From positions 1 through 64,000 of the forward strand of contig NZ_JAENRR010000023.1 of the NCBI RefSeq assembly GCF_016612505.1: a stretch of 64,000 nucleotides of DNA, read 5' to 3'. The stretch is from Carboxylicivirga marina. Lineage in GTDB: Bacteria > Bacteroidota > Bacteroidia > Bacteroidales > Marinilabiliaceae. Below are positions 35,748 to 44,570 of this stretch, piece after piece. The position numbers and the translations under genes are program-made. Under the pieces are notes generated by a model. The model was not told the DNA's origin. It saw nothing but the letters and a program-made list of their open reading frames with translations, and did not search any database. Every line of letters begins with the position of its first letter. Positions within the stretch are counted from its first letter, which is position 1.

Positions 35748-35770
35748 TCACGAAATTAAAGATATAAGAT

Positions 35771-36283
35771 ATGAAGTTTTTAAAAGTATTAGTAGTTATT
35801 GCTGCCGTTGCTTTTGCAGGAAAAGTTCAGGCACAAGATTTAAAGTTTGGTCATGTTAACATTCAGCAAATGGTATCTGAATTACCTGAAAAAATTTCTG
35901 CAGATGCCGAATTGCAGGCTGAAGCTCAAAAGTTACAAGAGCAATTACAGGTAATGGAGCAGGATTTAGGTACAAAGTATAATACATACATGGCTCAGCG
36001 CGATACTTTACCTGATTTAATTCGTGCGACTAAAGAAAAAGAGATTCAGGATTACCAGCAGCGTATGCAGCAGTACAGCCAGATGGCACAACAATCATTA
36101 GGTCAAAAAGAGCAGCAGTTGTTACAGCCTATCATTATGAAAGTTCAAAAAGCTATCGATGAAGTGGGTCAGGAGCAAGGTTTGATCTATATATTTGACA
36201 TTAGCACTCAGGTTGTGGTTTATCACTCTGATAAAAGTATGGACTGTGCCCCTCTGGTAAAAGCTAAGTTGGGCGTTCAGTAA
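35771..36283 (+). CDS. OmpH/Skp-family periplasmic chaperone, copy 3
   Basis: Third Skp-type copy, again 170 aa. Signal peptide MKFLKVLVVIAAVAFAGKVQAQ, then LKFGHVNIQQMVSELPEKISADAEL, a Gln-rich coiled-coil, and the C-terminus LIYIFDISTQVVVYHSDKSMDCAPLVKAKLGVQ. It is 23 bp after copy 2, and its terminator (36305-36337) ends the bamA-ompH transcript. Confidence 0.92.
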   Translation: MKFLKVLVVIAAVAFAGKVQAQDLKFGHVNIQQMVSELPEKISADAELQAEAQKLQEQLQVMEQDLGTKYNTYMAQRDTLPDLIRATKEKEIQDYQQRMQQYSQMAQQSLGQKEQQLLQPIIMKVQKAIDEVGQEQGLIYIFDISTQVVVYHSDKSMDCAPLVKAKLGVQ

Positions 36284-36304
36284 ATATAACGATATAACTT
36301 TTTT

Positions 36305-36337
36305 AAGCGGGTGGCTATGTATAGTCACCCGCTTTTG
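36305..36337 (+). terminator. Terminator of the bamA-ompH block
   Basis: AAGCGGGTGGCTA (36305-36317) pairs with TAGTCACCCGCTT (36322-36334), one G-T pair, loop TGTA, followed by TTTTG. Confidence 0.85.
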
Positions 36338-36363
36338 TATCTTTAACTTTCTAATGCTTAGTT

Positions 36364-37188
36364 ATGAAAGAGACAGGACCAATTGCCGTTTTTGATTCTG
36401 GATACGGGGGCTTAACGGTACTAAATAAAATCAGACAGCATTTACCGCAGTATGATTATATCTATCTGGGTGATAATGCGCGCACACCTTATGGCACGCG
36501 TTCATTTGAAGTGGTTTATGAATATACTCTCGAGGCTGTTAAGAAGTTATTTGATATGGGAGCTCATTTAGTTATTCTGGCTTGTAACACGGCATCGGCT
36601 AAGGCATTACGTAATATTCAACAAAAGGATCTGCCAAGTATCGACCCTGATAAACGTGTTTTAGGAGTTATTCGTCCAAGTGTAGAAGTCGTCGATAAGT
36701 TGAGTAATTCTAAGCATGTTGGTGTTTTGGGAACAGTCGGAACGATTCAATCTAAATCCTATTCAATGGAAATAAACAAGTTATTCCCTGAAATTAAAGT
36801 ATCTCAGGAGGCTTGCCCGATGTGGGTGCCATTGGTTGAGAACAATGAATTCAAAAATAATGGCGCCGATTATTTTGTGAAGCAAAGCATTGACGGCATA
36901 CTTGATCAAGACACGAATATTGATACCATTATATTAGGATGTACACATTATCCTTTACTTATTGATAAAATTAGAAAGTACTTACCTACAGGTGTAAATA
37001 TTATAGAGCAAGGTGACATTGTTGGCGAAAGTCTGAAAGATTATCTAAGGCGACATCCGGAAATGGAACAGAATTGTTCTAAAAATGGCTCAGTAAGTTT
37101 TTATACGACCGAGCAGGTATCTAAGTTTAAACAAACCGCCGGTATATTCTTTGAAGGTCAACTCAATGTTGAGCATATGATATTATAA
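36364..37188 (+). CDS. murI: Glutamate racemase
   Basis: Supplies D-glutamate for peptidoglycan. IAVFDSGYGGLTVL (Asp11, Ser12) opens the protein. The two catalytic cysteines are Cys74 (LACNTASAKAL) and Cys193 (LGCTHYPLL), and LGDNARTPYG is near residues 35-44. 274 aa, full length. Separate transcript after the ompH terminator. Confidence 0.95.
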   Translation: MKETGPIAVFDSGYGGLTVLNKIRQHLPQYDYIYLGDNARTPYGTRSFEVVYEYTLEAVKKLFDMGAHLVILACNTASAKALRNIQQKDLPSIDPDKRVLGVIRPSVEVVDKLSNSKHVGVLGTVGTIQSKSYSMEINKLFPEIKVSQEACPMWVPLVENNEFKNNGADYFVKQSIDGILDQDTNIDTIILGCTHYPLLIDKIRKYLPTGVNIIEQGDIVGESLKDYLRRHPEMEQNCSKNGSVSFYTTEQVSKFKQTAGIFFEGQLNVEHMIL

Positions 37189-37223
37189 AAGCTATCAGCC
37201 ATTAATATACAGCTGATAGCTTT
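37188..37223. terminator. Bidirectional terminator, murI and gamma carbonic anhydrase-like gene
   Basis: Perfect 12-bp stem AAAGCTATCAGC/GCTGATAGCTTT (37188-37199 and 37212-37223) with a 12-nt loop, lying between convergent stop codons. Confidence 0.8.
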
Positions 37224-37227
37224 AAGT

Positions 37228-37758
37228 CTATTTTTCTTCACCATCTTCTTTAAACCAACCCGCATACATTAAGTAGTTGTTGGCTATTTTCTGAACCATT
37301 TCTCTCGACTGTTCAGGCTCTATATCTTTGAGCTTTTTTGCAGGAACACCAGCATAAACACTGTTGGGTTCAACAATGGTTCCTGTTAAAACCAATGAAT
37401 TAGCCGCAATAATTGAGTTAGAGCCTATAACTGCATGATCTAAAACAGTAGCACCGATACCAATCAATACATTATCCTCTATTTTAGCGCCATGGATGGT
37501 TACGTTGTGGCCAATTGATACATTATCGCCGATTTCAACTATTGATTTCTTATAAAGCGTATGCAAGACTGAACCATCCTGGATATTAACTTTATTTCCA
37601 ATACGAATGGAATTAACATCGCCACGTAAGACTGCATTAAACCAGATACTGCAATCGTCACCCATTTCAACATCGCCTATTATTGTGGCGTTTTCTGCCA
37701 AGTATGCATTTTTACCAATTTTTGGCGTAAAACCTCTTACTGTTTTTATTAGTGCCAT
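37228..37758 (-). CDS. Gamma carbonic anhydrase-family hexapeptide protein
   Basis: A left-handed beta-helix (hexapeptide repeat) trimer of the gamma carbonic anhydrase/YrdA/PaaY group, 176 aa. Repeats such as ATIIGDVEMGDDCSIWFNAVLRGD and VEIGDNVSIGHNVTIHGAKIEDNVLIGIGATV are clear. The zinc-binding histidines are visible at VLHT and in GHNVTIHG. Activity as a carbonic anhydrase is not guaranteed for this subgroup; many are of unknown function. It is monocistronic. Confidence 0.9.
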   Translation of the reverse strand: MALIKTVRGFTPKIGKNAYLAENATIIGDVEMGDDCSIWFNAVLRGDVNSIRIGNKVNIQDGSVLHTLYKKSIVEIGDNVSIGHNVTIHGAKIEDNVLIGIGATVLDHAVIGSNSIIAANSLVLTGTIVEPNSVYAGVPAKKLKDIEPEQSREMVQKIANNYLMYAGWFKEDGEEK

Positions 37759-37922
37759 ATTTTGTTTTGTTTGTAATTATACAGATATTTAAATAAGTTA
37801 TGGTTGTGGATATCTAATTGGTGGGACAAAAATACAATCAACTTTTTTAAGAATTAAATGGCTGAGGAATTAAGTGCAGCATTGTAAACTAATAATTAAT
37901 ACAATATCGGAATGTTAAAAAA

Positions 37923-37978
37923 TGTGTTGTATAACACAAGGGGTACATGTGTTAAACATGACAAATGTCAATATGTCA
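37923..37978. promoter_or_regulatory. Cluster of small palindromes upstream of korAB
   Basis: TGTGTT-gtat-AACACA (37923-37938), CATGT-gttaa-ACATG (37946-37960) and TGACA-aa-TGTCA (37959-37970), with another TGTCA at 37974-37978. They are 75-130 bp upstream of the korA -33 box and could be regulator sites. I recognise no known motif. Nothing else is seen in 37759-38052. Confidence 0.35.
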
Positions 37979-38052
37979 ACATGAGCATATCTCTACCTTT
38001 AACCCAGTATTAGAAGAGGAAATTAATGTTGAATCGAACTGGTTTGATAACA

Positions 38053-38084
38053 TTGATTTCCTTTTTATCGATTGCTTAACTTTG
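38053..38084 (+). promoter_or_regulatory. korAB promoter
   Basis: TTG (38053-38055), 21-bp spacer, TAACTTTG (38077-38084), a perfect -7 box. The leader is about 30 nt. Confidence 0.75.
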
Positions 38085-38121
38085 TTTTAATATATAGATA
38101 CAAATCAGAACCTTATCAATC

Positions 38122-39969
38122 ATGGGTAAAAGGTCAAAAGTTATTGAAAGAGATGAAGTAGTAGTAAGGTTTTCTGGCGACTCCGGTGACGGAATGCAGT
38201 TGACAGGAACCCTATTCTCTTACACCTCTGCAATTTTCGGAAACGACATCTCAACGTTTCCTGATTATCCATCTGAAATTCGTGCCCCTCAAGGTACCAT
38301 TAGCGGTGTTTCCGGTTTTCAGGTGCATTTTGGACATACGGAAGTTTATACTCCAGGTGATTATTGTGATGTACTGGTAGCAATGAATCCTGCAGCTCTA
38401 AAAGCTAATGCAAAATGGATGAAGCCAGGTGGTACAGTTGTACTTGATGTGGATAGTTGCGACGAAAAGAATTTGCGTAAAGCTGGTTACGAAACCAACG
38501 ATCCAATTGCTGAAAGTAAACTGCGCGATTACAATATTGTAAAGGCTCCAATCACAACTCTTACTAAAGAGAGTTTAAAAGATATGGGCTTAGACAATAA
38601 AAGTATTTTGCGAAGCAAGAATATGTATGCCCTTGGTTTGGTTTACTGGTTGTTTGATAGATCTTTAGATCATACTAAAGAATATATAAAGAAGAAATTT
38701 GCTAAAAACCAGCTTGTTGTTGATGCAAACGTAAAAGTATTGGATGATGGGTATAATTATGGAAATATTATTCAGGCTTTAACACCCTCTTACCATATAC
38801 ACCCAGCGGATATCAAAAAGGGGAAATATCGTAATCTAAGCGGTAATGTAGCGGTTGCTTGGGGATTTTTGGCTGCTGCAGAAAAGAGTGGATTGGAGTT
38901 ATTCTTGGGTTCATACCCTATCACGCCGGCTACCGAAATTCTTCAGGAGCTTAGTGCGCGTAAAGATTTAGGTGTGAAAGTGTTTCAGGCCGAGGATGAA
39001 ATTGCAGGAATTTGTACAACTATAGGTGCAAGTTTTGCTGGTAATTTGGCTGTAACAACTACATCCGGACCCGGTTTAGCATTAAAAGGCGAAGCTATTG
39101 GACTAGCTGTTATTGCTGAGTTGCCAATTGTTATTGTTAACGTTCAGCGTGGAGGTCCTTCAACAGGTCTGCCAACAAAAACAGAGCAATCGGATCTTAT
39201 GCAAGCACTTTACGGTCGTAATGGAGAAAGTCCAGCTGTTGTAATTGCGGCCAGTTCGCCAACTAATTGCTTTGATTATGCTTTTTATGCAGCAAAAATT
39301 GCAGTTGAACAAATGACACCAGTTATACTATTGACTGACGGATTTTTAGCGAATGGTACACAGCCTTGGCGCCTGCCAAATATGGAGGAGTGGCCTAAAA
39401 TTGAAGTCCCAACTGCTGATGTTAATGATAAAACCTGGCATCCTTATAAGCGTGATCTAGAAAAAATGTCACGTTCATGGGCTAAGCCAGGAGTTGCAGG
39501 TTTAGAACACCGTATTGGTGGCTTAGAGAAGGATGAACATTCAGGTGCTGTTTCTCATGATGCACTAAACCACCAGCGAATGGTAGAGATCCGTGAGGAA
39601 AAAGTACAGAAAATTGCTAATGTGGTTCCGGAACTTGAGTTATTAGGTGACGAAGATGCAGATATACTTGTTGTTGGCTGGGGTGGTACTTTCGGTCATT
39701 TATTTACAGCTGTTGATGAGTTGCAAAGCGAAGGACATAAGTTGGCTTTAGCACACTTTAACTACATTAAGCCATTACCGCGTAACACTTATGAGGTATT
39801 AAAGCGTTACAATAAAATTGTAGTTTGCGAATTAAACCTTGGGCAATTTGCCGATTATCTGACAATGAACTTCCCTGACATTCAAACTTTACGTTTTAAC
39901 AAAGTACAGGGACAACCATTTACGGTAATAGAATTAAAAGAACACTTTAAAACATTGTTGGAGGAATAA
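38122..39969 (+). CDS. korA: 2-oxoacid:ferredoxin oxidoreductase, fused gamma-alpha subunit
   Basis: Oxidises a 2-oxoacid (2-oxoglutarate most likely) to its acyl-CoA with reduction of ferredoxin. The N-terminal gamma domain (about 1-190) begins VVRFSGDSGDGMQLTG and contains SEIRAPQGTISG. The alpha domain (about 235-610) has AEKSGLELFLGSYPITPATEILQEL, QAEDEIAGICTTIGASFAG and TTTSGPGLALKGEAIGLAV. 615 aa, the normal fused size. It is directly adjacent to korB. Its use suggests a partly anaerobic or reductive metabolism. The acid is inferred from family resemblance. Confidence 0.93.
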   Translation: MGKRSKVIERDEVVVRFSGDSGDGMQLTGTLFSYTSAIFGNDISTFPDYPSEIRAPQGTISGVSGFQVHFGHTEVYTPGDYCDVLVAMNPAALKANAKWMKPGGTVVLDVDSCDEKNLRKAGYETNDPIAESKLRDYNIVKAPITTLTKESLKDMGLDNKSILRSKNMYALGLVYWLFDRSLDHTKEYIKKKFAKNQLVVDANVKVLDDGYNYGNIIQALTPSYHIHPADIKKGKYRNLSGNVAVAWGFLAAAEKSGLELFLGSYPITPATEILQELSARKDLGVKVFQAEDEIAGICTTIGASFAGNLAVTTTSGPGLALKGEAIGLAVIAELPIVIVNVQRGGPSTGLPTKTEQSDLMQALYGRNGESPAVVIAASSPTNCFDYAFYAAKIAVEQMTPVILLTDGFLANGTQPWRLPNMEEWPKIEVPTADVNDKTWHPYKRDLEKMSRSWAKPGVAGLEHRIGGLEKDEHSGAVSHDALNHQRMVEIREEKVQKIANVVPELELLGDEDADILVVGWGGTFGHLFTAVDELQSEGHKLALAHFNYIKPLPRNTYEVLKRYNKIVVCELNLGQFADYLTMNFPDIQTLRFNKVQGQPFTVIELKEHFKTLLEE

Positions 39970-40989
39970 ATGATGGCTGAAAATTGTCAAGTAAAATTTA
40001 CTGAATTTAAAAGCGACCAAAGTGTAAAGTGGTGTCCGGGTTGTGGAGACCATGCCATTCTTAATTCTGTTCAGAAGGCTATGGCCGCTTTAGGATATAA
40101 AAAGGAAGAAGTAGCCGTTATTTCTGGTATCGGCTGTTCATCACGTTTCCCATATTACATGGAAACATATGGGTTTCATACCATTCATGGTAGGGGTTCG
40201 GCTGTAGCATCAGGCGTGAAGGTTGCTAACCCTGAGTTAAAAGTATGGCAAATTACAGGTGACGGTGATGCTTTAGCTATTGGTGGTAACCACTTTATTC
40301 ATACCATTCGTCGTAATATTGACATTAATGTTATTCTTTTCAATAACCAGATATATGGATTAACCAAAGGACAATATTCACCAACATCCAAGAGAGGATT
40401 TATTTCTAAAACGTCTCCTTTTGGAACAGTTGAGTCACCATTCCGACCTGGAGAATTATGTATTGGAGCTCGCGGACAGTTTTTTGCGCGTTGTATCGAT
40501 ACCGATATTAAGCACTCAGTTGTGATGTTGGAAGAGGCTGCAAGACACGAAGGTACTTCGATTGTTGAGGTATTGCAGAACTGTGTTATCTATAATGATA
40601 AAACACACAATGCCATTACTGATAAGAAGCACTCAACCGACCGTACCATTAAACTTGAGCATGGTCAGCCAATGATTTTTGGTAAAGAGAAAAACAAAGG
40701 TTTAATGCTTGACGGATTAAACCTTAAGGTAGTTACTATTGGCGAAGAGGGTATCACTGAAGATGATATTTTGGTTCATGATGCACATTGCGATGATATT
40801 ACTTTGCACCTGAAACTCGCTGATATGGAGTATCCTGAATATCCTGTTGCTTTAGGTGTGATTCGTTCTGTACAAGCGCCTGTTTACGATCAATGTATTG
40901 AAGAGCAGTTGGAGGCTGTGCAAGAAAAATCAAAAATCAAATCTTTCACTGATCTAATTCATTCAGGTGATGTGTGGGACGTGGAATAA
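39970..40989 (+). CDS. korB: 2-oxoacid:ferredoxin oxidoreductase beta subunit
   Basis: Thiamine diphosphate-binding subunit. KWCPGCGDHAIL is near residue 20-31 and ISGIGCSSRFPYYMETYGFHTIHGRGSAVASG near 52-80. The ThDP/Mg motif GDGDALAIGGNH through NVILFNNQIYGLTKGQYSPTS lies near 98-140. 339 aa. The start codon ATGATG directly follows the korA stop codon, so the two are translationally coupled. No separate ferredoxin-like delta gene is adjacent. Confidence 0.94.
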   Translation: MMAENCQVKFTEFKSDQSVKWCPGCGDHAILNSVQKAMAALGYKKEEVAVISGIGCSSRFPYYMETYGFHTIHGRGSAVASGVKVANPELKVWQITGDGDALAIGGNHFIHTIRRNIDINVILFNNQIYGLTKGQYSPTSKRGFISKTSPFGTVESPFRPGELCIGARGQFFARCIDTDIKHSVVMLEEAARHEGTSIVEVLQNCVIYNDKTHNAITDKKHSTDRTIKLEHGQPMIFGKEKNKGLMLDGLNLKVVTIGEEGITEDDILVHDAHCDDITLHLKLADMEYPEYPVALGVIRSVQAPVYDQCIEEQLEAVQEKSKIKSFTDLIHSGDVWDVE

Positions 40990-41009
40990 TATTTATTATT
41001 GAGTTAGCA

Positions 41010-41046
41010 AAAAAGCCGTTCATGGAATTTTCCAGAACGGCTTTTT
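41010..41046 (+). terminator. korAB terminator
   Basis: AAAAAGCCGTTC (41010-41021) pairs with GAACGGCTTTTT (41035-41046), with the loop forming a further TGGAA/TTCCA stem. Confidence 0.9.
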
Positions 41047-41075
41047 ATATTTTTATAATTACTTTTTGATTTGAA

Positions 41076-41753
41076 TTACTTCGATAGTAATGAGTGTGTG
41101 AAGTGTTCAAGCATATCTTTAACCTCTTCATAATTGTCATCTTTGACCTTCACATCGGTTAAGCGAGGCAAGTGAATGGCAAAATAACTATGGCTATTAG
41201 CCATTTCAAATAAATTACTTGCCAGAGCTCTAGGGTAAGGGAAGTCGGCATTGACTTCAGAAATGACGCTTGCTACTTTTTCGCATAGCATCTTGTAATT
41301 CGAAAAGAAACCAACAGTATTTTCCTTATCAACTAATTTGGTATAATAAGCTTTTGTGCCTTCTGCAATAATTAAACGATGCAAAACACTCTCATTTACG
41401 TAATCTATTGCCGGATTTTCTTTATGAGCAAATACCAATGTGGAAATGATGATATTAAGGCGCTCCTCAGCCGATTTAATATTCATTGTATTGATGTCAA
41501 TTAAGTAGCTCACCCATTCCCAATACCATGATACGAGATAAAGCAAGAGTAAGTGCTTATTCTCAAAATAACGATATACAGACGCCTCAGTTGAGTTCAT
41601 TTTAATTGCCAGCTTTTTGAAAGTAAAAGCTTCGAAGCCAATTTCATCAATTAAAAGAATACTGTGCTTGATAATATTCTGACCTAAAGACGTCTCCTGC
41701 GGATCTCGCAAGTAGAGTTTGTCGTTTAAACTTATTTTTATTCCAATGGACAT
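41076..41753 (-). CDS. TetR-family transcriptional regulator
   Basis: A 225-aa regulator with an N-terminal TetR-type helix-turn-helix: IIKHSILLIDEIGFEAFTFKKLAIKMNSTEASVYRYFENKHLLLLYLV (about residues 25-75), with the typical SVYRYFENK recognition helix. The rest is helical and would bind a ligand. It is divergent from the SulP transporter gene. A perfect 9-bp inverted repeat (41819-41850) between them is the likely operator. A minus-strand -7 box TACTTTTG (41775-41782) lies 22 bp before its start. Ligand unknown. Confidence 0.88.
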   Translation of the reverse strand: MSIGIKISLNDKLYLRDPQETSLGQNIIKHSILLIDEIGFEAFTFKKLAIKMNSTEASVYRYFENKHLLLLYLVSWYWEWVSYLIDINTMNIKSAEERLNIIISTLVFAHKENPAIDYVNESVLHRLIIAEGTKAYYTKLVDKENTVGFFSNYKMLCEKVASVISEVNADFPYPRALASNLFEMANSHSYFAIHLPRLTDVKVKDDNYEEVKDMLEHFTHSLLSK

Positions 41754-41818
41754 AATGGCAAAACTTATTTAATACAAAAGTAAAATTTTTTTTGAACAAG
41801 TTTGTGATTTTGACGTTC

Positions 41819-41874
41819 TAGTAATACATAGGGAGCGGATAGTATTACTATAATAAAGAAAAGTAATATATTTG
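41819..41874 (+). promoter_or_regulatory. SulP promoter and probable TetR operator
   Basis: TAGTAATAC (41819-41827) and GTATTACTA (41842-41850) form a perfect inverted repeat with a 14-bp spacer. A perfect -7 box TATATTTG follows at 41867-41874, and the right operator arm covers the -33 position, where no TTG is present. The layout fits control of the SulP-carbonic anhydrase unit by the divergent TetR protein. Confidence 0.6.
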
Positions 41875-41958
41875 CATCGAATTAAGATGCTATGTTTAAT
41901 TATGGAACGAAGCTGTTGAGCGTTAACAGTTGATTCTGAGAAAAATAAGTATTATACG

Positions 41959-43554
41959 ATGAGTGTCACACAAAAAAAAGGTTTGTTTTCAAATTTAAAG
42001 CATGATGTTCCGGCTTCCATAGTTGTTTTTTTGGTTGCTGTCCCACTTTGTTTGGGAATTGCATTAGCATCTGGAGCTCCGTTGTTTTCTGGTGTTATTG
42101 CAGGTATTATTGGAGGAATTGTAGTTGGAGCAATTAGTGGCTCACAACTAGGAGTTAGTGGACCAGCGGCCGGCTTGGCAGTTATTGTGCTTTCAGCCAT
42201 AAGCGAGTTAGGTTCATTTGAGATCTTTCTAACAGCTGTTGTTATCAGTGGGTTTATACAATTAATACTTGGTTATGCAAAAGCCGGTATTATTGGTTAT
42301 TATTTTCCATCATCCGTTATCAAAGGAATGTTATCTGGAATTGGTATTATTATTATCCTAAAGCAGATACCTCATAGTTTAGGTTATGACAAAGATTTTG
42401 AAGGAAGTTTGAAGTTTGCTCAGGCAGATGGTCATAATACCCTATCAGAACTCTTTTATATGTTTGAGGCCATTAGTCCTGGAGCGATCATTATTACAGC
42501 ATTGTCAATGTTGGTACTTATTCTATGGGAACGTCCGTTTATGAAAAGGATTAAGTTGTTTAATGTCGTTCAGGGCCCTTTAGTTGTGGTCGCCATTGGC
42601 ATTGTGCTGAATCTGATTTTTCAAGCGATGCCTTCATTCTCATTAAAGACAGATCAAGTGGTGGCCATACCTGTTGCTGAAAGCATTTCTGGTTTTATTG
42701 GACAGTTTACAACACCCGATTTTAGTCAGATTATGAATCCTTCAGTATGGGTAATTGCTGCAACTATTGCAATCGTAGCCAGTTTAGAAACTTTGCTTTG
42801 CCTTGAAGCAACCGATAAGTTGGATCCACAAAAGAGGGTAACACCGACTAATCGCGAGTTGAAAGCGCAAGGAATTGGTAATGTTATTTCTGGTTTAATC
42901 GGAGGATTGCCTATTACTCAGGTTATTGTACGAAGTTCAACAAACATTCAGTCTGGCGGTAAAACTAAAATGTCTGCCATCCTACATGGTGTGATCATGT
43001 TATTATGTGCATTGGCCATCCCCAAAGTTCTTAATCTGATTCCATTGGCAAGTTTAGCTGCCATCTTATTTGTGGTTGGTTATAAACTGGCAAAACCTTT
43101 ACTGTTTAAGCAAATGTATGGTTTAGGAAAAGAGCATTTTATTCCGTTTATGGTAACGATACTTGGTATTGTTTTTACCGATTTGCTTGTTGGAATTGTA
43201 ATGGGATTGGTAGTTGCCGTGATGTACATCCTCTACAATAATTACAAAAAGCCATTCTTATTTGAAGAAGGAAAACACCTTAAAGATAAAGTTCTTCATT
43301 TGGAGCTGGCTGAAGATGTGACGTTTATTAATAAAGCCAGCATTTTGAATACATTAAGTCAAGTGCCGAATGGTTCGAAGGTAATAATTGATGGCAGCCG
43401 TTGTATAAATATTTGTCATGATGTAATTGAAATCATCGATGAATTTAAAACGAGTGCTAAATACCGCGACATAGAAATTGAAGTAAAGAGCCGTCAAAAA
43501 CGAGGCGTTAGTAATCAGCGTCGTGTAGCTGAATTTGCACTAAGCGAGAATTAG
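41959..43554 (+). CDS. SulP-family anion transporter, probable bicarbonate uptake
   Basis: A 531-aa SulP (SLC26-like) transporter. The N-terminal AGLVVFLVAVPLCLGIALASGAP-type segment is seen (here VVFLVAVPLCLGIALASGAPL, residues about 20-40). Many helices follow to about residue 430, then a cytoplasmic STAS domain (about 440-515) with FINKASILNTL and IDGSRCINICHDVIEII. It is followed 47 bp later by a beta carbonic anhydrase gene, the pairing known for bicarbonate-importing SulP proteins, so bicarbonate is more likely than sulfate. The STAS motif differs somewhat from the sulfate transporters. Confidence 0.88.
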   Translation: MSVTQKKGLFSNLKHDVPASIVVFLVAVPLCLGIALASGAPLFSGVIAGIIGGIVVGAISGSQLGVSGPAAGLAVIVLSAISELGSFEIFLTAVVISGFIQLILGYAKAGIIGYYFPSSVIKGMLSGIGIIIILKQIPHSLGYDKDFEGSLKFAQADGHNTLSELFYMFEAISPGAIIITALSMLVLILWERPFMKRIKLFNVVQGPLVVVAIGIVLNLIFQAMPSFSLKTDQVVAIPVAESISGFIGQFTTPDFSQIMNPSVWVIAATIAIVASLETLLCLEATDKLDPQKRVTPTNRELKAQGIGNVISGLIGGLPITQVIVRSSTNIQSGGKTKMSAILHGVIMLLCALAIPKVLNLIPLASLAAILFVVGYKLAKPLLFKQMYGLGKEHFIPFMVTILGIVFTDLLVGIVMGLVVAVMYILYNNYKKPFLFEEGKHLKDKVLHLELAEDVTFINKASILNTLSQVPNGSKVIIDGSRCINICHDVIEIIDEFKTSAKYRDIEIEVKSRQKRGVSNQRRVAEFALSEN

Positions 43555-43601
43555 GTACTGAATTTGTAAAACACATTCGCGAAATCAAAAAAAATATTAA
43601 T

Positions 43602-44231
43602 ATGAGTACAATAACACAAACAGTGCAATCGCAGGCTAATATCACTCCTGCCGATGCAATTCAATTATTAAAGGAAGGGAATAAGCGCTTTGTTGAGAAA
43701 AAGCAAATTGAACGTGATTTGTTGCAACAAGTTAATGAAACTGCCGGAGGTCAATATCCTTTTGCAGCAGTTGTAAGTTGCATCGATTCTCGTATTCCAA
43801 CTGAGGTGGTATTTGATCAGGGTATTGGTGATATATTTAATGTACGTGTGGCCGGTAATATTGTTAATGAAGATATATTAGGAAGCCTTGAGTTTGCTTG
43901 TAAACTTGCCGGAGCAAAAGCTATTGTAGTTTTAGGTCATACCTCTTGTGGAGCAGTAAAAGGAGCATGCGATGATGCTAAGCTAGGTAATTTGACTCAA
44001 ATGCTTGGTAAGATTAAACCCGCTGTGGAGTTAACACCTACCGCCGAAGGTGAAGCCAGAAATTCGGGTAATATCGAATTTGTAAATAAGGTGGCCGACA
44101 AAAATGTTGAGCTCACCATCGAGAATATTAAATCACAAAGTACTGTTTTAAACGAAATGTTTGATACAGGCGAAATTTCCATAGTGGGAGCCATGTACGA
44201 TGTGAAAACAGGAAAAATTACCTTTAGTTAG
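43602..44231 (+). CDS. Beta carbonic anhydrase
   Basis: Zinc enzyme that interconverts CO2 and bicarbonate in the cytoplasm. The ligands are Cys60, His113 and Cys116 (SCIDSR and GHTSCG), and the Asp62-Arg64 dyad lies in the same CxDxR motif. 209 aa. It forms a transcription unit with the SulP transporter and ends in a terminator at 44302-44344. It may supply bicarbonate to carboxylating enzymes or balance pH. Confidence 0.94.
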   Translation: MSTITQTVQSQANITPADAIQLLKEGNKRFVEKKQIERDLLQQVNETAGGQYPFAAVVSCIDSRIPTEVVFDQGIGDIFNVRVAGNIVNEDILGSLEFACKLAGAKAIVVLGHTSCGAVKGACDDAKLGNLTQMLGKIKPAVELTPTAEGEARNSGNIEFVNKVADKNVELTIENIKSQSTVLNEMFDTGEISIVGAMYDVKTGKITFS

Positions 44232-44301
44232 TTATGTTCCCCGGGTTGAGTGTTTCTGTTTCCTGAGTTAGATTTACATTCAACCCTTTAATTTTACCTG
44301 A

Positions 44302-44344
44302 GTGGTGGTTCGGTTTCAGACGTGATTTCGAATCACCATTTTTT
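44302..44344 (+). terminator. Terminator of the SulP-carbonic anhydrase unit
   Basis: GGTGGTTCG (44304-44312) pairs with CGAATCACC (44329-44337), one G-T pair, extended outward by two pairs, followed by ATTTTTT. Confidence 0.75.
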
Positions 44345-44449
44345 AGTATTGAATCATTAATATGAAGGTATTCGTAGTGTTAATTCATCACTTTGGAGTG
44401 AATGATTCTTACAATTTTCTTATGGAATTAAAAAAAATGTAATTTCAGG

Positions 44450-44482
44450 TTTGGTTTTTAAAAATATTATTTCAAATATTTG
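44450..44482 (+). promoter_or_regulatory. trp operon promoter
   Basis: TTTG (44450-44453), 21-bp spacer, AATATTTG (44475-44482), 7 of 8 matches to the -7 box. The predicted start near 44489 leaves about 19 nt before the leader peptide ATG. Confidence 0.6.
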
Positions 44483-44507
44483 TGACGAACAATTGCAAAA
44501 GCAAAAC

Positions 44508-44570
44508 ATGAATTTGATTTTAACACATAAAGGCTGGTGGCATTATACTTATCTTTCAAATGAGAGTTAG
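44508..44570 (+). CDS. trpL: Trp operon leader peptide with tandem Trp codons
   Basis: A 20-codon frame, ATG to TAG, with the two adjacent Trp codons at codons 10-11 (GWWHY). It lies in the 427-bp gap between the carbonic anhydrase and trpE, 19 nt after the predicted transcript start. The end of the frame (Glu-Ser-stop, 44562-44570) coincides with the 5' arm of a likely antiterminator. Ribosome stalling at the Trp codons when charged tRNA-Trp is low would let that arm pair and block the terminator at 44603-44636. The order is that of classical trp attenuation. Chance is unlikely: two Trp codons in 20 in this gap, in the right place. Recognised by layout, not by sequence similarity. Confidence 0.75.
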   Translation: MNLILTHKGWWHYTYLSNES

